Assembly: GCF_008107725.1 (NCBI RefSeq)
Contig: NZ_VIRN01000064.1
Location: 1,550,001-1,614,000 of the forward strand
Length of the DNA stretch: 64,000 nucleotides
Reading direction: 5' to 3'
Origin: Marinobacter sp. BW6
Lineage (GTDB): Bacteria > Pseudomonadota > Gammaproteobacteria > Pseudomonadales > Oleiphilaceae
Shown: positions 34,207-44,128 of the stretch, one piece after another
Position numbering within the stretch: the stretch's first letter is position 1
Layout: each line of letters opens with the position of its first letter
Made by a program: the position numbers and the translations under genes
Notes under the pieces: generated by a model
The model's database searches: none
Seen by the model: only the letters and a program-made list of their open reading frames with translations
Told to the model about the DNA's origin: nothing

Positions 34207-35674
34207 CATGTCCCGAATTCAATCTGCGGTTGGCTCCCTCAACCGGGTATCGCTGAACAAGCGGACTCATGAGTTTCCTTTGGCTCCTCAAGCCAATGGC
34301 AGCGTCCAGCTCGCTTTCTGGCTACATTGGATGGTTGCGACGATTGTTCAGTGTGGTCTGCTTGTTTGGCTTGCCACAGAAAAAGCTGGTGACAATGTTG
34401 ACTCACACTATCGGCTACTCGCTGTGGTTTCCTCAATGCTGGCGATACCGATGTTTGCCTTTTTCCGTGCCTATAGCATTCGCAACGGCTATTTGGTTGG
34501 AATCGCGCGAATACTTGGCGCATGGGCAACTTTAATTGCCAGTCTCGCTTTCATTGCGTTCGTTGCGAAGACCAGTGAAAGCTATTCAAGAGAGGTTATT
34601 CTTCAGTGGATGTCTCTTGGTTTTGCATTTCAAGCTCTGGCATTTGTACCGATCCACAAAGTGTTGCGCCGCATCGATAAGAAGCATCGGTTTGCCAACG
34701 CTTCGATTATCATCGGTTGTGGCGACATCGCACTGACACTCGCTTCCAAGCTTCGCTATGAGCGAAAGGAAGCCATGATTGGTATGGTTTGTCTCGATGA
34801 TGAAGATGCCTGCGAGCAAGCTGCCGAAACTCCGTATTTTCCAACTTTAGGTACAGTGAGTCAGCTTCGCTCTGTGATACGGGGCAATTCTGTGAGCCGG
34901 GTTTACATCGCGCTGCCCGCAAGGGAAACCGATCAGATTGAAGGCCTATACGTAGATCTTCTGGACGCAAGTGTCGATGTGGTCTGGGTGCCGGACTTTG
35001 CCAATCTCAAGCTACTGAATCACAGCATCTACAACCTCGGCGGCATGCCTGCCATCAATCTGAATGAAAGCCCGCTTACCTCATATCCTGGTGGTGCATT
35101 TTTTAAGTCAATGATGGACAGAACCCTTGCGCTTGCAGGAGTACTGATTCTCAGCCCGTTGTTGCTTGCTGTAGCGGTCGCCGTGAAGTTGTCATCTCCC
35201 GGCCCCGTGCTTTTTCGGCAAAAACGCCATGGCTGGAACGGCAACATCATTGAAGTGCTTAAATTTCGTTCAATGCGTATGCATGACGACCAGAAAGTTA
35301 AGCAGGCTAGCAAGGACGATCCCCGGGTAACGCCGGTTGGAAGATTCCTGCGCCGCTCCTCAATCGATGAGCTGCCGCAGCTTTTCAATGTGCTTAAAGG
35401 GGATATGTCCCTCGTCGGCCCCAGGCCGCATGCTATTGCCCATAATGACTACTATTCCGATAAAATAATTGCCTACATGGCGCGGCACCGCATCAAGCCG
35501 GGAATAACCGGGTTGGCTCAGATAAGCGGGTACCGTGGAGAAACAGAAACCATCGACAAGATGCAGAAGCGGGTAGAGCTCGACCTTGATTACATCAACC
35601 ACTGGAGCTTGTGGCTGGACGTCAAGATTCTCATCAAAACGCCGCTGACACTAATCTCTAAAGACATCTACTAA
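34199..35674 (+). CDS. Undecaprenyl-phosphate sugar phosphotransferase (polytopic, WcaJ-like)
   Basis: A 491-residue initiating transferase. It has four or five N-terminal membrane segments, a central CoA-binding-like domain (ANASIIIGCGDIALTLASK), a further membrane helix near residue 310, and a C-terminal bacterial sugar-transferase domain. That domain carries RQKRHGWNG, EVLKFRSM, SIDELPQLFNVLKGDMSLVG and PGITGLAQISGYRGE. It loads the first sugar-1-phosphate onto undecaprenyl phosphate, usually glucose or galactose for this polytopic class. No good ribosome-binding site precedes the ATG; another in-frame ATG occurs 3 codons later. It is the first gene after ops. Confidence 0.9.
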   Translation: MNDMSRIQSAVGSLNRVSLNKRTHEFPLAPQANGSVQLAFWLHWMVATIVQCGLLVWLATEKAGDNVDSHYRLLAVVSSMLAIPMFAFFRAYSIRNGYLVGIARILGAWATLIASLAFIAFVAKTSESYSREVILQWMSLGFAFQALAFVPIHKVLRRIDKKHRFANASIIIGCGDIALTLASKLRYERKEAMIGMVCLDDEDACEQAAETPYFPTLGTVSQLRSVIRGNSVSRVYIALPARETDQIEGLYVDLLDASVDVVWVPDFANLKLLNHSIYNLGGMPAINLNESPLTSYPGGAFFKSMMDRTLALAGVLILSPLLLAVAVAVKLSSPGPVLFRQKRHGWNGNIIEVLKFRSMRMHDDQKVKQASKDDPRVTPVGRFLRRSSIDELPQLFNVLKGDMSLVGPRPHAIAHNDYYSDKIIAYMARHRIKPGITGLAQISGYRGETETIDKMQKRVELDLDYINHWSLWLDVKILIKTPLTLISKDIY

Positions 35675-35697
35675 ACAGACCTTTTCGGCTTGAATCA

Positions 35698-37182
35698 ATG
35701 CGACGTGTAATAACAATACTGTCTGCGGGTGTGTTTCTGGCAGCCCCGTTGCAAGCTTTTGCCGCCCCCTGGCTTGGGCCCGGAGACGCGCGGGCGCGCC
35801 ACTCCATCCAGAAACTTTCCGACCGTGGTCACCTCGATGCATCCACAACCACCTGGCCAATCAATTGGGCAGATTTGGAGCAGGGGATGCATGAAAGCAG
35901 TGACAGCTCGGTGGCCACTCAGCGCGCCTATCTGGGGTTTGAGAGAGAGCAGCAGGCGGAAACTGGTTTCCGTGGAGAAGTGAAGCTTGAGGGCGCCAAC
36001 GATCCAGCCTTCCTCCGTGGCTTCCACGATCTGCCCCGGGAGGAAGGCCAGCTTACCGCAACGCTTCAATGGCAGGGCGAAGCCTGGGCAGCAGGGATTT
36101 CACCATCGGCAGTTGCAGATCCTGGCGATGGCAAGGAGTTCAGGCTTGATGGCTCTTACGTTGCCGCAACAGCAGGGAACTGGGTGCTCGGTGTTGGGGC
36201 TATCGACCGGTGGTGGGGCCCGGGCTGGCAATCCACCATGATTCTCTCTAACAACGCCAGGCCCATTCCAGCCGTATGGATTGACAGAAAAAACAGCCTG
36301 GCACCGGAATCGGACCTGCTCTCATGGATCGGCCCATGGAAGTTGAATGTGTTTCTTGGGCAATTGGAAGAAGAGCGCGCCATCCCCGATGCAAAAATTC
36401 TGGGCATGAGGGTAAGCTTTGTACCAGTTGAACGACTTGAGATTGGTCTTTCTCGAATCATTATGTTCGGTGGAGAAGGAAGGCCAGAGGGCTTTTCTAC
36501 GGTATGGGATGCTTTAATCGGCAAAGATAATATTGAAGTAGATGAAGGTGAGACTCGCGAGGACGATGTAAGCAACCAGATAGCCACCGTTGATGTTCGT
36601 TACGGATTCCGTCTGGGGGAGCACACCATGGGGCTTTACGCCCAGATGATGGGGGAGGATGAAGCCGGTTACCTACCCTCTCGGAAATCATGGCTCTTTG
36701 GCATTGACTGGACAACTCAGCTTCTGAGGTCAGATCAGCAGTGGTTCGTTGAATTCACTAACACGCTAGCAGAGGATCTCATTGGTGATCCGAGGCCTAA
36801 CTATGCCTACGACCATGGCAATTACACCACAGGCTACCAGTACTACGGCAGAACAATTGGCTCCACCTTCGATGCAGATTCCGAAGCGTTGTCCCTTGGG
36901 TTACTAAATTTTTTGCCGGACGGCAGCAACCTGACAGCTACACTGACCTATGCCAACCTGAACAAAGATGGTGGCAACCGTGTTACCCAGCCTGATGATG
37001 AGGTTTTTTACAACGTTCCGGATGGCGCCCAGAAGGTGGCTATCGCAAATCTTGGATACGGTAACGATTTGCTTGGCGGATGGCTGGATCTCAACCTTCA
37101 GCTAACCGATAAAGAAATTCTGCTCCTGGGTGGTGAGAAGGACCGTTGGTCTCTCTCTGCGTCCTGGAAATACCGCTTCTAA
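35698..37182 (+). CDS. Wzi-like capsule assembly outer-membrane protein
   Basis: A 494-residue protein with a signal peptide (MRRVITILSAGVFLAAPLQA) followed by the helical HSIQKLSDRGHLDASTTTWP segment and barrel-like beta sequence with a C-terminal aromatic (SASWKYRF). This is the pattern of the capsule assembly Wzi family, where Wzi binds polymer at the cell surface. It stands between the initiating transferase and the export genes, as in Vibrio OtnA/OtnB-type capsule loci. Confidence 0.82.
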   Translation: MRRVITILSAGVFLAAPLQAFAAPWLGPGDARARHSIQKLSDRGHLDASTTTWPINWADLEQGMHESSDSSVATQRAYLGFEREQQAETGFRGEVKLEGANDPAFLRGFHDLPREEGQLTATLQWQGEAWAAGISPSAVADPGDGKEFRLDGSYVAATAGNWVLGVGAIDRWWGPGWQSTMILSNNARPIPAVWIDRKNSLAPESDLLSWIGPWKLNVFLGQLEEERAIPDAKILGMRVSFVPVERLEIGLSRIIMFGGEGRPEGFSTVWDALIGKDNIEVDEGETREDDVSNQIATVDVRYGFRLGEHTMGLYAQMMGEDEAGYLPSRKSWLFGIDWTTQLLRSDQQWFVEFTNTLAEDLIGDPRPNYAYDHGNYTTGYQYYGRTIGSTFDADSEALSLGLLNFLPDGSNLTATLTYANLNKDGGNRVTQPDDEVFYNVPDGAQKVAIANLGYGNDLLGGWLDLNLQLTDKEILLLGGEKDRWSLSASWKYRF

Positions 37183-37211
37183 TTCAAATTCTATAGGCTT
37201 GGATTTAAACA

Positions 37212-39704
37212 GTGACGGCTAAAAAACTTTTTATTGCCCTTCTTCTTTCGCTACCGCTTACCAGCTACGGGCAATCGATATCCCCCGCCCAGATCGAGCA
37301 ATTCAAGCAGTTACCCAGAGCTCAGCAGGAATCACTGGCCCGCCAGTATGGGGTAGATCTTGACAGCCTGACTGGTATCGGCAGTCAAGCGCAGCGCCCC
37401 CAGAGGGTAGAGGTGGTTGAGCCAGTCTCCGATGTTGCCGACAAGGAGCGCGAGAGAGTCCAGGCGGAAAAGCAAAAAGAAGATGAACAGGCCCAGAAGA
37501 ACGATGGCCTAAGACCTTACGGCTACGACCTATTTGCCGGTAACCCCACTACCTTCGCGCCTGTAACTGAGATCCCTGTACCCTCGGACTATACTCTTGG
37601 GCCAGGCGACGTATTACGGATTCAACTTTGGGGTAAAGAAAACCAGAATCTTGAGTTGCCGATCAGCCGTGATGGTTCTATCAGCTTTCCGGAGTCTGGC
37701 CCAATGAACATAGCTGGCCTGAGCTTTGATGAAGCCAGGCAGCAAATCAAAAAGCGGGTTTCCCAGCAGTACATTGGCGTAGACGCGAGCGTTTCGCTAG
37801 GTGAACTTCGCAGCATGCGTGTGTTCGTGTTGGGGGAGTCCCGAAATCCCGGCTCCTACAGCGTTAGCTCGTTATCGACCATTACTAATGCGCTGTATGT
37901 TTCTGGTGGCATCAAGCAAACCGGGTCTCTCCGTACTGTCCAGCACAAACGTGACGGCAAGCTCGTAGGCACGCTGGACCTATATGATCTGCTTATGGCA
38001 GGTGACAGTTCGGGTGATAACCGTTTACAGCCGGGCGACGTTATTTTTATACCGTCTGTGGGTAAACGCGCTGGCATAGATGGTGAAGTCTATCGCCCGG
38101 CCCTCTACGAGTTGAAACGTGAGAACACCCTGGCTGAGTTGGTAGAAATGGCTGGCGGATTGACTGCCCAGGCGTATCCCCAGCGCATCAATATCGAGCG
38201 TACCAACGAAGATTTCTTACGTATCATTGCCGAAGCCGACTATACCGCTCCGAAAGGCCGGCAGGCCCGCATCAAAGCCGGGGACAAAGTTGAAATTCCC
38301 TCGATCTCGGACATCACCGGCCAATATGTTGAAGTGAAAGGTGCTGCTGTCCGCACCGGTAAGTTCGCCTGGATGCCGGGAATGAGAGTGAGCTCCCTCC
38401 TCCAAAACCTGGATGCCGATCTGATGCCGACAGCGGACAAACGCTATGCAGCGATTGTAAGAACCGATCAGCAAACAGACACCATATCCGTGATGAACCT
38501 CCGGTTGAGGGAGGCGTTGCGTCAGAAAGGCGGAAAAGAAGACCTTCTGCTGGAAGAAAAAGACCGCATCCTTATTTTCTCGGATGCCGGCAAGGTGAAC
38601 GGCGGAGAAGAAGGGCGGAATTTCACCCGCGAGAGCCTCTTCACGCCAGTGCTGCAGCGCCTGAAAGCCCAGGCTAGCCCAGAAGACCCCCAGCAGACGA
38701 TCCGTATCAGCGGTCCGGTTCGTTACCCCGGTGAATATCCTATGCCGGCCACTCGCAATATTTCAGACGCTGTGTTTGTGGCCGGCGGGCTCAAAGATTC
38801 GGCTTCTCTGTACGAGGCGGAAGTAGCTCGCTACACCACCGACGAGAACGGCGTAGGTCAGACGAGGATACTCAACATCAATCTCGCTGACGTCATGGCC
38901 GGCAACACCTCGTTGCAGTTGGAAAGCCGGGACAGAATCCTGATCAAATCCATCCCGGACTTTGCCAAAACCCGAACCGTTGAACTGAAAGGCGAAGTTC
39001 GTTACCCCGGCCAATACACCTTCCGGGATGGCGAAACCTTGAGAGACGTATTGGAAAGGGCTGGAGGGCTTACCTCCAATGCCTTCCCCAGAGGTGCAGT
39101 ATTCTCACGAGAAAAGCTCCGTCAGCTCGAGGCCCAGAGACTCAGAGAAGCAGAAGAGAGGCTGCAGAGTGACCTGCTTGGTGTCCAGCTGGAGAGTGAT
39201 AGCTTCTCCGCCCAGAGTGCTGATAGAACTCGGGAAGTAAAGGATTTGCTTGACGAAGTGCAGGGCAGTGAACCGGTAGGCAGGCTGGTTGTTAACCTTG
39301 CCAGCGTTTTGAATGATCCAGACTACCAAGCCATTCGGTTGCAGGACGGTGACACTCTGACAGTACCAACCATTCCCCAATCGGTAACGGTCTTCGGAGA
39401 GGTGCAGTTTCCAACCAGTCATCTCCACCAGTCAGGTCTGACAGTGGACGACTACCTTGAGCGCTCTGGTGGCCCTACCAGGCAAGCAGATGAAGACAGG
39501 GTGTACGTGGTAAAAGCCGACGGCTCCGTCATGTTGCCTGAACGTAGCCGCTGGTTTGGTGGCCGTAGCCAACAGTTGCAGCCGGGGGATACCATCATTA
39601 TGCCGATCGACGTAGACCGTCTGAACCAACTTGAGCTTTGGACCAATGTGAGCCAGATCGTTTACCAGATCGCGCTGGGCGCGGCAGCAGTAGGTAACCT
39701 CTGA
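37212..39704 (+). CDS. Polysaccharide export protein with multiple SLBB domains (OtnA/WbfF-like)
   Basis: An 830-residue secreted protein, much longer than Wza (about 380) and similar in size to Vibrio OtnA/WbfF. After the signal peptide there is a charged linker, then the poly_export domain (YTLGPGDVLRIQLWGKENQN) and several SLBB repeats. Each repeat carries a motif such as VFVLGESRNPGSYSV, IRISGPVRYPGEYPM, VELKGEVRYPGQYTF or VTVFGEVQFPTSHLH. It probably forms the periplasmic and outer-membrane export channel. The start is GTG with a weak ribosome-binding site. Its stop overlaps the Wzz-like gene by one base (TGATG). Confidence 0.85.
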   Translation: MTAKKLFIALLLSLPLTSYGQSISPAQIEQFKQLPRAQQESLARQYGVDLDSLTGIGSQAQRPQRVEVVEPVSDVADKERERVQAEKQKEDEQAQKNDGLRPYGYDLFAGNPTTFAPVTEIPVPSDYTLGPGDVLRIQLWGKENQNLELPISRDGSISFPESGPMNIAGLSFDEARQQIKKRVSQQYIGVDASVSLGELRSMRVFVLGESRNPGSYSVSSLSTITNALYVSGGIKQTGSLRTVQHKRDGKLVGTLDLYDLLMAGDSSGDNRLQPGDVIFIPSVGKRAGIDGEVYRPALYELKRENTLAELVEMAGGLTAQAYPQRINIERTNEDFLRIIAEADYTAPKGRQARIKAGDKVEIPSISDITGQYVEVKGAAVRTGKFAWMPGMRVSSLLQNLDADLMPTADKRYAAIVRTDQQTDTISVMNLRLREALRQKGGKEDLLLEEKDRILIFSDAGKVNGGEEGRNFTRESLFTPVLQRLKAQASPEDPQQTIRISGPVRYPGEYPMPATRNISDAVFVAGGLKDSASLYEAEVARYTTDENGVGQTRILNINLADVMAGNTSLQLESRDRILIKSIPDFAKTRTVELKGEVRYPGQYTFRDGETLRDVLERAGGLTSNAFPRGAVFSREKLRQLEAQRLREAEERLQSDLLGVQLESDSFSAQSADRTREVKDLLDEVQGSEPVGRLVVNLASVLNDPDYQAIRLQDGDTLTVPTIPQSVTVFGEVQFPTSHLHQSGLTVDDYLERSGGPTRQADEDRVYVVKADGSVMLPERSRWFGGRSQQLQPGDTIIMPIDVDRLNQLELWTNVSQIVYQIALGAAAVGNL

Positions 39705-40684
39705 TGAACGAGACAATCCCGCAACAGACCTACTATCCGGATGATGAGATTGATCTTCGTGAGTTGTTTGCGACACTTTGGCGAGGAAAATGGATCATTG
39801 TCCTGACAACGGTGGTGTTCGCAGCCATGGGCGTTGGCTATGCACTGTATAAGCCCAATATTTACCAATCCAGCGTGCTGGTTGCCCCGGCTCAGGAAGA
39901 GGGCGGCGGCCTAAGCGGGCTAGCCAGTCAGTTTGGGGGGCTAGCCAGTCTTGCCGGTATTAACCTTGGCGGTGGCGGCTCCAACCAGACCGTTATTGCC
40001 AAAGAGGTCCTTCAATCCCGGGCTTTCCTGACGAAATTTTTCCATCGCCATGATATGGAAATACCTTTGATGGCAGTTGAAGGCTGGAATAAGAAGAGTG
40101 AAGAGTGGGCGTACGACCGGGATAAGTACAACCCTGGCACAGGCGAGTGGCTTCTCGACAGCGATGGCGAAACCTATAAACCCACTGATTGGGACATGGT
40201 AGAAGCATTCAGAGAGGAGCACTTCAGCGTCAGCGAAGCCAAAGATACAGGCATGATTACTGTCAGCGTCAAACACTTTTCCCCGGTTCTGGCGAAGCAG
40301 TGGGCTGAAAAGCTGGTCCAGGACATTAATGAGTACATGCGAAAGGCAGACGTTGACGAGGCCGAGGCACGCATAGCTTATCTTGAGCAAAAGTTGGATG
40401 AGACCAATATTGCAGGGATGCAGCAGGTGTTCTATCAGCTGATCGAGAATGAAACCCGCACGGTAATGCTTGCCAATGCTCAGAAAGAGTATGTATTTAA
40501 AACGGTGGACCCGGCTGTTGTAGCCGAGGAAAAGGCGGAGCCCAAGCGAGCGCTCATCTGCGTAATTGCAACGCTCCTGGGTGGTATGCTCGGTGTTTTC
40601 ATTGTTTTCATAAAGGCGTTTATCGGAAGTGGTCGCGACGCCAGCCCCAAGAACAATGGAACCTCAAGTCCTGACGCTGAATGA
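39704..40684 (+). CDS. Wzz/OtnB-type chain-length regulator
   Basis: A 326-residue polysaccharide co-polymerase. It has an N-terminal cytoplasmic DEIDLRELFATLWRGKW, TM1 (about residues 30-50), a large periplasmic domain with Gly-rich start, and a C-terminal Pro-containing TM2 (AEPKRALICVIATLLGG). There is no Wzc-type tyrosine kinase domain. It should set polymer length together with a Wzy polymerase and hand polymer to the SLBB export protein. It overlaps the next gene by 4 bp (ATGA). Confidence 0.85.
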   Translation: MNETIPQQTYYPDDEIDLRELFATLWRGKWIIVLTTVVFAAMGVGYALYKPNIYQSSVLVAPAQEEGGGLSGLASQFGGLASLAGINLGGGGSNQTVIAKEVLQSRAFLTKFFHRHDMEIPLMAVEGWNKKSEEWAYDRDKYNPGTGEWLLDSDGETYKPTDWDMVEAFREEHFSVSEAKDTGMITVSVKHFSPVLAKQWAEKLVQDINEYMRKADVDEAEARIAYLEQKLDETNIAGMQQVFYQLIENETRTVMLANAQKEYVFKTVDPAVVAEEKAEPKRALICVIATLLGGMLGVFIVFIKAFIGSGRDASPKNNGTSSPDAE

Positions 40685-41922
40685 AACAGGTTCTGATACG
40701 GCTCACTAACCTCGGGCTTCGGGGCACAACGTTAGTCAGCAAGTTCTTGCTGATCTTCATGCTGGCGAGGTTTCTGGAGCCCGCAGAGCTCGGATTGTAC
40801 GGTTTGCTTACCGTTACTATCAGTTATGCGCTCTATTTTGTCGGCTTTGATTTCTACATCTTCACAACACGGGAAATTCTGAAAGCGTGCCCTGAAAAGC
40901 GTGGTCAGCTGCTGAAGAGCCAGGCTGCCCTGAATCTGATTCTGTATGCGGTCTTTTTACCACTTACCATAGGACTGTTTGGCCTAAATTTGCTCCCCTG
41001 GTGGCTGCTACCTTGGTTTCTGGTGTTGCTGGTTCTGGAACATATAACGCAAGAGCTGAACCGGATTCTGGTTGCCCTTCAAAGGCAACTGGTTGCGAGC
41101 TGGGTGCTTTTTTTCAGAGCTGGTGCCTGGTGCTTGGCGGTGGTGGCTATCATGTACCTCAATAAATCCAGCCAACAGCTGACAACCGTGTTGACCGGTT
41201 GGATTGCAGGCAGCAGCATCGGGTTACTTATTGGGATTGCAGTTCTTTGGCAGATACCGATGGGTGGCTGGCTCAAGGCTGTCGATTGGGATTGGCTCAG
41301 AAAAGGCCTGAAGATTGCTCTACCCATGTTGATTGCCACACTTGCTCTACGTGGTATCTACACAGTCGACAGGTATTGGTTTGAAGCGTTGGCTGGGCTT
41401 GATGTGCTGGGCGCATACGTACTGTTTATTGGAATGTGTATGGCGTTGCTGGGCTTTATGGATGCGGGGGTATTCACCTTTCTTTACCCAGCCATGATTT
41501 CTGCCCACGCAAACAATAATGCTGGAGAATTTCGAAAGAAATTCCGACAGCTGGCCTGGCAAACTGTCGTCCTGACTGCTTTTTTCTCCGCCTGTGCATG
41601 GCTGGCGATCATGCCCTTGCTGCAGTGGCTTGATAAGCCGCTCTATCTTGAAAAAATCGAGTTGTTCGGCTGGCTACTGCTTGCAACCGGGCTCTTTGTA
41701 GTGGGAATGATCCCTCACTACGGGTTGTATGCCAGAGGCAATGACAAGCCATTGATTGTATCGCACATTGCCGGCCTTCTGGTGTTCTTGGCCAGCACTG
41801 CCTTTTTTGCGCCTGTTTTTGCAGAATTGGCAGTCCCCTTTGGGCTGATATCAGCCTTCGTTTTCATAATGGCCTGGAAAACCCTGCAATTCTACCGATT
41901 AACACCCGCTGACTGGCGGTGA
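40681..41922 (+). CDS. Lipid-linked repeat-unit flippase (Wzx-like)
   Basis: A 413-residue polytopic protein with about 12 hydrophobic segments and the N-terminal LTNLGLRGTTLVSKFLLIFML typical of the polysaccharide transporter (MATE-related) superfamily. It would flip undecaprenyl-diphosphate-linked repeats to the periplasm. It is the only flippase visible in the locus, despite two polymerase-like genes. Confidence 0.85.
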   Translation: MKQVLIRLTNLGLRGTTLVSKFLLIFMLARFLEPAELGLYGLLTVTISYALYFVGFDFYIFTTREILKACPEKRGQLLKSQAALNLILYAVFLPLTIGLFGLNLLPWWLLPWFLVLLVLEHITQELNRILVALQRQLVASWVLFFRAGAWCLAVVAIMYLNKSSQQLTTVLTGWIAGSSIGLLIGIAVLWQIPMGGWLKAVDWDWLRKGLKIALPMLIATLALRGIYTVDRYWFEALAGLDVLGAYVLFIGMCMALLGFMDAGVFTFLYPAMISAHANNNAGEFRKKFRQLAWQTVVLTAFFSACAWLAIMPLLQWLDKPLYLEKIELFGWLLLATGLFVVGMIPHYGLYARGNDKPLIVSHIAGLLVFLASTAFFAPVFAELAVPFGLISAFVFIMAWKTLQFYRLTPADWR

Positions 41923-41961
41923 TACCATTCACCTTTACAGTAAAACCCAGAGAAAGTGACT

Positions 41962-42960
41962 ATGCTCGAAAACTCCACCATCCTCGTTACTGGCGGCACC
42001 GGCTCTTTCGGCCATAAATTCATTCCGATGACCCTGGAAAAGTACAACCCTAAGAAAATCATCGTGTTTTCTCGAGATGAAATGAAACAGTGGGAAATGG
42101 CCAAACTGTTTCAGGACGATGATCGTCTGCGCTTCTTTATTGGCGATGTACGCGACAGAGACCGCCTCTACCGCGCGCTGGATGGTGTGGATTACGTGGT
42201 TCACGCTGCGGCTACCAAAATCGTACCCACCGCCGAATACAACCCGTTTGAATGTGTAAAAACCAACATTCACGGCGCCATGAACCTCATCGATGCAGCT
42301 ATCGATAAAGGCATCAAAGGGGTGGTTGCTCTGTCTACGGATAAGGCCAGCAGCCCCATCAATCTGTACGGTGCCACCAAGCTGGCTTCGGATAAGCTGT
42401 TTGTGGCAGGCAATTCATACGCCGGTGGCCATCAAACCAAGTTCTCAGTGGTTCGCTACGGCAATGTGATGGGTTCCCGCGGCTCGGTAATTCCGTTCTT
42501 TATGTCAATCAAGGATAAAGGCGTACTTCCCATCACCGATCCGCGAATGACTCGCTTCATGATCAGCCTGGAGCAGGGCGTGGAGCTGGTATGGCACGCG
42601 TTTGAAGACATGGTTGGCGGTGAAATCTACGTCAAGAAAATCCCTTCCATGAACGTGACGGACCTGGCACGCGTTGTTGCGCCAGAGGCTGAGCAAGAAG
42701 TGGTGGGCATTCGGCCGGGCGAAAAATTGCACGAGCAGATGATCGGCGCAGAAGATTCATACTTTACTTACGAATACCCGGAACACTTCAAGATTCTGCC
42801 GAACATCAATAATTGGGGAACAAGTCAGGAGCGAATCAAGGATGGTAAGCTCGTTCCCGAAGGCTTCGTTTACTCCAGCGACAACAACACCGAATGGATG
42901 GCCGATGAAGACCTGAAAGTCTGGATTGACCGGCATTTCAACGAGATTGGCAAAATCTGA
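41962..42960 (+). CDS. pseB: UDP-N-acetylglucosamine 4,6-dehydratase (inverting) PseB
   Basis: A 332-residue short-chain dehydrogenase with the NADP motif TGGTGSFG and the triad in STDKASSPINLYGATK (Tyr-x3-Lys). The conserved DPRMTRFMISLEQGVEL and GIRPGEKLHEQMI segments belong to the PseB/FlaA1 group. It performs the first step of pseudaminic acid synthesis. The ATG at 41962 has GAGAAAG upstream; the GTG at 41956 is less likely. The gene starts a complete pse operon with 2-15 bp gaps or short overlaps. Confidence 0.95.
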   Translation: MLENSTILVTGGTGSFGHKFIPMTLEKYNPKKIIVFSRDEMKQWEMAKLFQDDDRLRFFIGDVRDRDRLYRALDGVDYVVHAAATKIVPTAEYNPFECVKTNIHGAMNLIDAAIDKGIKGVVALSTDKASSPINLYGATKLASDKLFVAGNSYAGGHQTKFSVVRYGNVMGSRGSVIPFFMSIKDKGVLPITDPRMTRFMISLEQGVELVWHAFEDMVGGEIYVKKIPSMNVTDLARVVAPEAEQEVVGIRPGEKLHEQMIGAEDSYFTYEYPEHFKILPNINNWGTSQERIKDGKLVPEGFVYSSDNNTEWMADEDLKVWIDRHFNEIGKI

Positions 42961-42962
42961 TT

Positions 42963-44126
42963 ATGATTCCTTACGGTAAGCAGGATATTAACCAGGCAGA
43001 CATCGATGCGGTTCTGGGGGTCTTGAGGTCAGATTTCCTGACTCAAGGGCCCATGGTGCCAAAGTTTGAGGAAGCCGTTGCCAATCACGTGGGCGCCAAC
43101 CACGCCCTGGCCGTAAATAGTGCTACGTCTGCATTGCATATTGCCTGCCTCGCACTCGGGTTGGGGCAGGGCGACTGGTTATGGACAACGCCGGTCACCT
43201 TCGTGGCCTCGGCCAACTGTGGGTTGTATTGCGGTGCGCAGGTTGATTTTGTCGATATCGATCCGAAAACCTACAATCTGTGCCCGGTGGCTTTGAAAGC
43301 AAAGCTTGAGCAGGCCAAGCATGAAAACCGTCTGCCCAAGGTGGTGGTAGCAGTTCATTTGTCTGGCCAGCCTTGTGATATAGAAGCGATTGCCGCCCTG
43401 GCAAAGGAATATGGTTTTAAAGTCATTGAAGATGCTTCCCATGCGATTGGCGGGAAGTATCAGGGCGAATTTATCGGCAACAGCCGTTACAGCGACATAA
43501 CCGTATTCAGTTTTCACCCGGTAAAAATTATCACCACGGCCGAAGGCGGCATGGCTGTCACCAACGACGATGGTCTGGCAGAAAAAATGAACCTCCTTCG
43601 TAGCCACGGCATTACCCGAGACCCGGCATTGATGACTCAAGAGCCGGATGGACCCTGGTATTACCAACAGGTGGATCTGGGCTTCAACTACCGGATGACC
43701 GAACTACAGGCAGCGCTCGGTGTAAGCCAGATGGAACGACTGGATGCCTTTGTCGCCCGCAGGCACGAGTTAGCGAAGCGTTATGATCAGCTGCTGACGG
43801 ATCTACCCATCGTCTTGCCGTGGCAGCACCCGGACAGTTATTCCGGCCTGCATCTTTACGTTATTCGCCTTAAGCTGGACAACATTACCAAGAGCCACAG
43901 GGAAGTGTTTGAGTCTCTGCGCGAGCAAGGCATCGGGGTAAATCTGCACTACATTCCGGTGCACACCCAACCTCATTATCGCGATATGGGCTTTGAGGCA
44001 GAGACCTTCCCGCAGTCCATGGCCTATTACCGGGAGGCAATCAGCCTGCCGATGTTCCAGGGCCTGACGGAAGAGCAGCAGGACGAAGTGGTTGCGGTGC
44101 TCCGCAAGGCGCTGGCGGGGGGCTGA
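42963..44126 (+). CDS. pseC: UDP-4-amino-4,6-dideoxy-N-acetyl-beta-L-altrosamine transaminase PseC
   Basis: A 387-residue DegT/DnrJ/EryC1-type aminotransferase. The PLP lysine is in FSFHPVKIITTAEGG. The N-terminal PYGKQDINQADIDAV and SDFLTQGP motifs are diagnostic of PseC. It aminates the 4-keto sugar made by PseB. It starts 2 bp after pseB. Confidence 0.95.
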   Translation: MIPYGKQDINQADIDAVLGVLRSDFLTQGPMVPKFEEAVANHVGANHALAVNSATSALHIACLALGLGQGDWLWTTPVTFVASANCGLYCGAQVDFVDIDPKTYNLCPVALKAKLEQAKHENRLPKVVVAVHLSGQPCDIEAIAALAKEYGFKVIEDASHAIGGKYQGEFIGNSRYSDITVFSFHPVKIITTAEGGMAVTNDDGLAEKMNLLRSHGITRDPALMTQEPDGPWYYQQVDLGFNYRMTELQAALGVSQMERLDAFVARRHELAKRYDQLLTDLPIVLPWQHPDSYSGLHLYVIRLKLDNITKSHREVFESLREQGIGVNLHYIPVHTQPHYRDMGFEAETFPQSMAYYREAISLPMFQGLTEEQQDEVVAVLRKALAGG

Positions 44127-44128
44127 CA

